Origin: a bacterium
GTDB lineage: Bacteria; Patescibacteriota; Patescibacteriia; CAIQCM01
Assembly (NCBI GenBank): GCA_023246535.1
Contig: JAHFIF010000081.1
Location: 1-5,205, forward strand
DNA: 5,205 nt
Direction of reading: 5' to 3'
The notes under the pieces were generated by a model. It made no database searches, was not told where the DNA came from, and worked only from the letters and a program-made list of their open reading frames with translations. The stretch's first letter is position 1. Each line of letters opens with the position of its first letter. Below are positions 4,430 to 5,205 of this stretch, one piece after another. A program made the translations under genes and the position numbers.

Positions 4430-5104
4430 TCATGTTATCCCGAGCCAAGCCGGAAGATCGCGAACCGAACGGACGATGTTCGTTTCTGCGACCCCGGCTT
4501 CGAGCCAATCGGCCCGGGTGATGACGTCTTCTTCGTGCACGGCGATGAATTCCACGCCGGCGTTTTGCGCGCAAACCAGGTCGGCGCAAATGCCGTCGCC
4601 GACAAAGACGGCTTCGTCGCGCGACAGGCCGAGCGTTTCTTCGAGCGGACCGAGGATCAGGTTAAGTCCGCGCGGCGCCGGCTTGGCATGCAGCTCGCCG
4701 ACGTCTTGCAAACAGATGACCCGCGTGAACAACTCGCGCAATCCGTATCGGCCGAGCACCCGGAGCGCGCCAATCCGTCCGCGCGCCGTAAAGCCGTAAA
4801 GGTCGACGCCGTTGTCACGCATCAATTCAAGAGCGGCGCGCATGCCGAGGAACGGCACGATCTCGACGACCGCGCCGATGCGCCGGTAGATGTCGTCGAT
4901 CGCCGCGTCGGAAAGCTGCGGAAAGAATTTCTCCTTGAAGAGCGCCGTCTGCGTGCCCCAGCGGCGCGTTACTTCGCGCCGCAGCGCCGGCGTGATCTTC
5001 ACGCCGTGCGCGGCGAGCATGCTGCAGAAAACTTCGATCGACCAGCGGACGGAGCGCAACAGCGTTCCGTCGAGATCAAGAATGACGATCCGTTTTGTTT
5101 TCAA
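4430..5104 (-). CDS. HAD-superfamily hydrolase, phosphoglycolate-phosphatase-like
   Basis: Cytosolic Mg-dependent phosphatase of the haloacid dehalogenase superfamily; the substrate cannot be read from sequence. Numbering from the proposed TTG start (224 residues), motif I is DLDGTLL (nucleophile D10, acid/base D12), motif II is FTARGR (T106), motif III is KPAP (K141), and motif IV is GDGICAD (169-175, D170 and D175). A helical C1 cap lies between about 16 and 82, as in the PGP/Gph and beta-phosphoglucomutase group. All catalytic residues are present. An ATG at 5170 would add 22 residues, but it overlaps the 3' end of the upstream gene by 53 bases and adds nothing family-like. TTG at 5104 lies 13 bases past the upstream stop, with GGGGGG (5110-5115) five bases ahead, and puts motif I at the usual distance from the N-terminus. 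It is probably co-transcribed with the upstream gene. Confidence 0.87.
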   Translation of the reverse strand: MKTKRIVILDLDGTLLRSVRWSIEVFCSMLAAHGVKITPALRREVTRRWGTQTALFKEKFFPQLSDAAIDDIYRRIGAVVEIVPFLGMRAALELMRDNGVDLYGFTARGRIGALRVLGRYGLRELFTRVICLQDVGELHAKPAPRGLNLILGPLEETLGLSRDEAVFVGDGICADLVCAQNAGVEFIAVHEEDVITRADWLEAGVAETNIVRSVRDLPAWLGIT

Positions 5105-5109
5105 TTCAA

Positions 5110-5115
5110 CCCCCC
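5110..5115 (-). promoter_or_regulatory. Shine-Dalgarno-like G-run for the HAD gene
   Basis: The minus strand reads GGGGGG, then TTGAA, then TTG (start at 5104). It lies just beyond the stop codon of the upstream reading frame, fitting translational coupling, and supports the TTG start over the ATG at 5170. Confidence 0.5.
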
Positions 5116-5117
5116 GT

Positions 5118-5205
5118 CTAACCGGCCAAGAAAGCGTGATGCGGCGCGCCAAGAACCGCGATGCGTTCATCGAGGATCTTCACGAATTCGCCGATCTGCT
5201 CGCGC
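5118..5205 (-). CDS. 3' end of an unidentified protein-coding gene (partial)
   Basis: An open frame enters from the window's right edge and ends at TAG (5118-5120). The 28 visible residues begin with an R-E-Q-I-G-E-F helix and end ILDERIAVLGAPHHAFLAG. The amphipathic pattern and the codon third positions look like real coding sequence, and the frame ends neatly 13 bases before the proposed HAD start. I do not recognise the family from this tail. The competing frame here, an N-terminal extension of the HAD protein, is less convincing. Confidence 0.6.
   Translation of the reverse strand, partial: REQIGEFVKILDERIAVLGAPHHAFLAG

Noticed and set aside
4071..4589. 172-codon minus-strand frame spanning the HAD 3' end, terminator and promoter
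   Set aside because: It runs through two strong regulatory signals and has out-of-frame composition.
1..5205. CRISPR arrays, insertion sequences, tRNA or rRNA genes, phage or toxin-antitoxin modules
   Set aside because: I saw no regularly spaced repeats, no terminal inverted repeats with a transposase, no tRNA cloverleaf and no such protein signatures on either strand; the window is ordinary core chromosome.

Overview
The window (about 55% G+C by eye, compactly packed) looks like chromosomal core sequence from a bacterium, most likely a member of the Candidate Phyla Radiation (Patescibacteria). This rests on a short RmuC, a small type IV pilin with a DPWGSPY...DENE carboxy-terminal block, a compact HolA, and genes that often lack a Shine-Dalgarno sequence. 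The assignment is an inference from family style; there is no rRNA or other phylogenetic marker beyond ribosomal protein S20.

Plus strand, left half: an rmuC-like gene (84-1055) whose reading frame continues upstream to the window edge but is broken by a TAG at 39-41. A perfect 12-bp hairpin follows, then a type IV pilin/pseudopilin gene (1104-1592) with an extended -10 element so close to its ATG that a leaderless mRNA is likely. A well-formed sigma70-type promoter (1653-1681) and a leader with a UUCG-capped hairpin then drive rpsT (1740-2009).

Minus strand, right half, read right to left: the 3' end of an unidentified gene (5205-5118), a HAD-family phosphatase (5104-4430, probably starting at TTG) and its terminator. 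Next comes a monocistronic gene for an unrecognised 174-residue helical protein (4276-3752) with a near-consensus promoter and its own terminator. After an AT-rich gap come holA (DNA polymerase III delta subunit, 3630-2671) and a highly divergent DUF84/inosine-xanthosine triphosphatase-like gene (2615-2094). The two blocks converge at about 2010-2095, where each strand has its own intrinsic terminator.

Functionally the window mixes genome maintenance (RmuC, HolA), translation (bS20), surface appendages (pilin) and small-molecule phosphatase-type enzymes. I see no mobile element, CRISPR array, tRNA, rRNA or obvious multi-gene novel system. The points that merit a second look are the broken 5' end of rmuC, the leaderless pilin start, the rpsT leader structure, the DUF84-like protein that lacks family signature residues, and the uncharacterised 174-residue protein behind a near-consensus promoter with a palindromic spacer.
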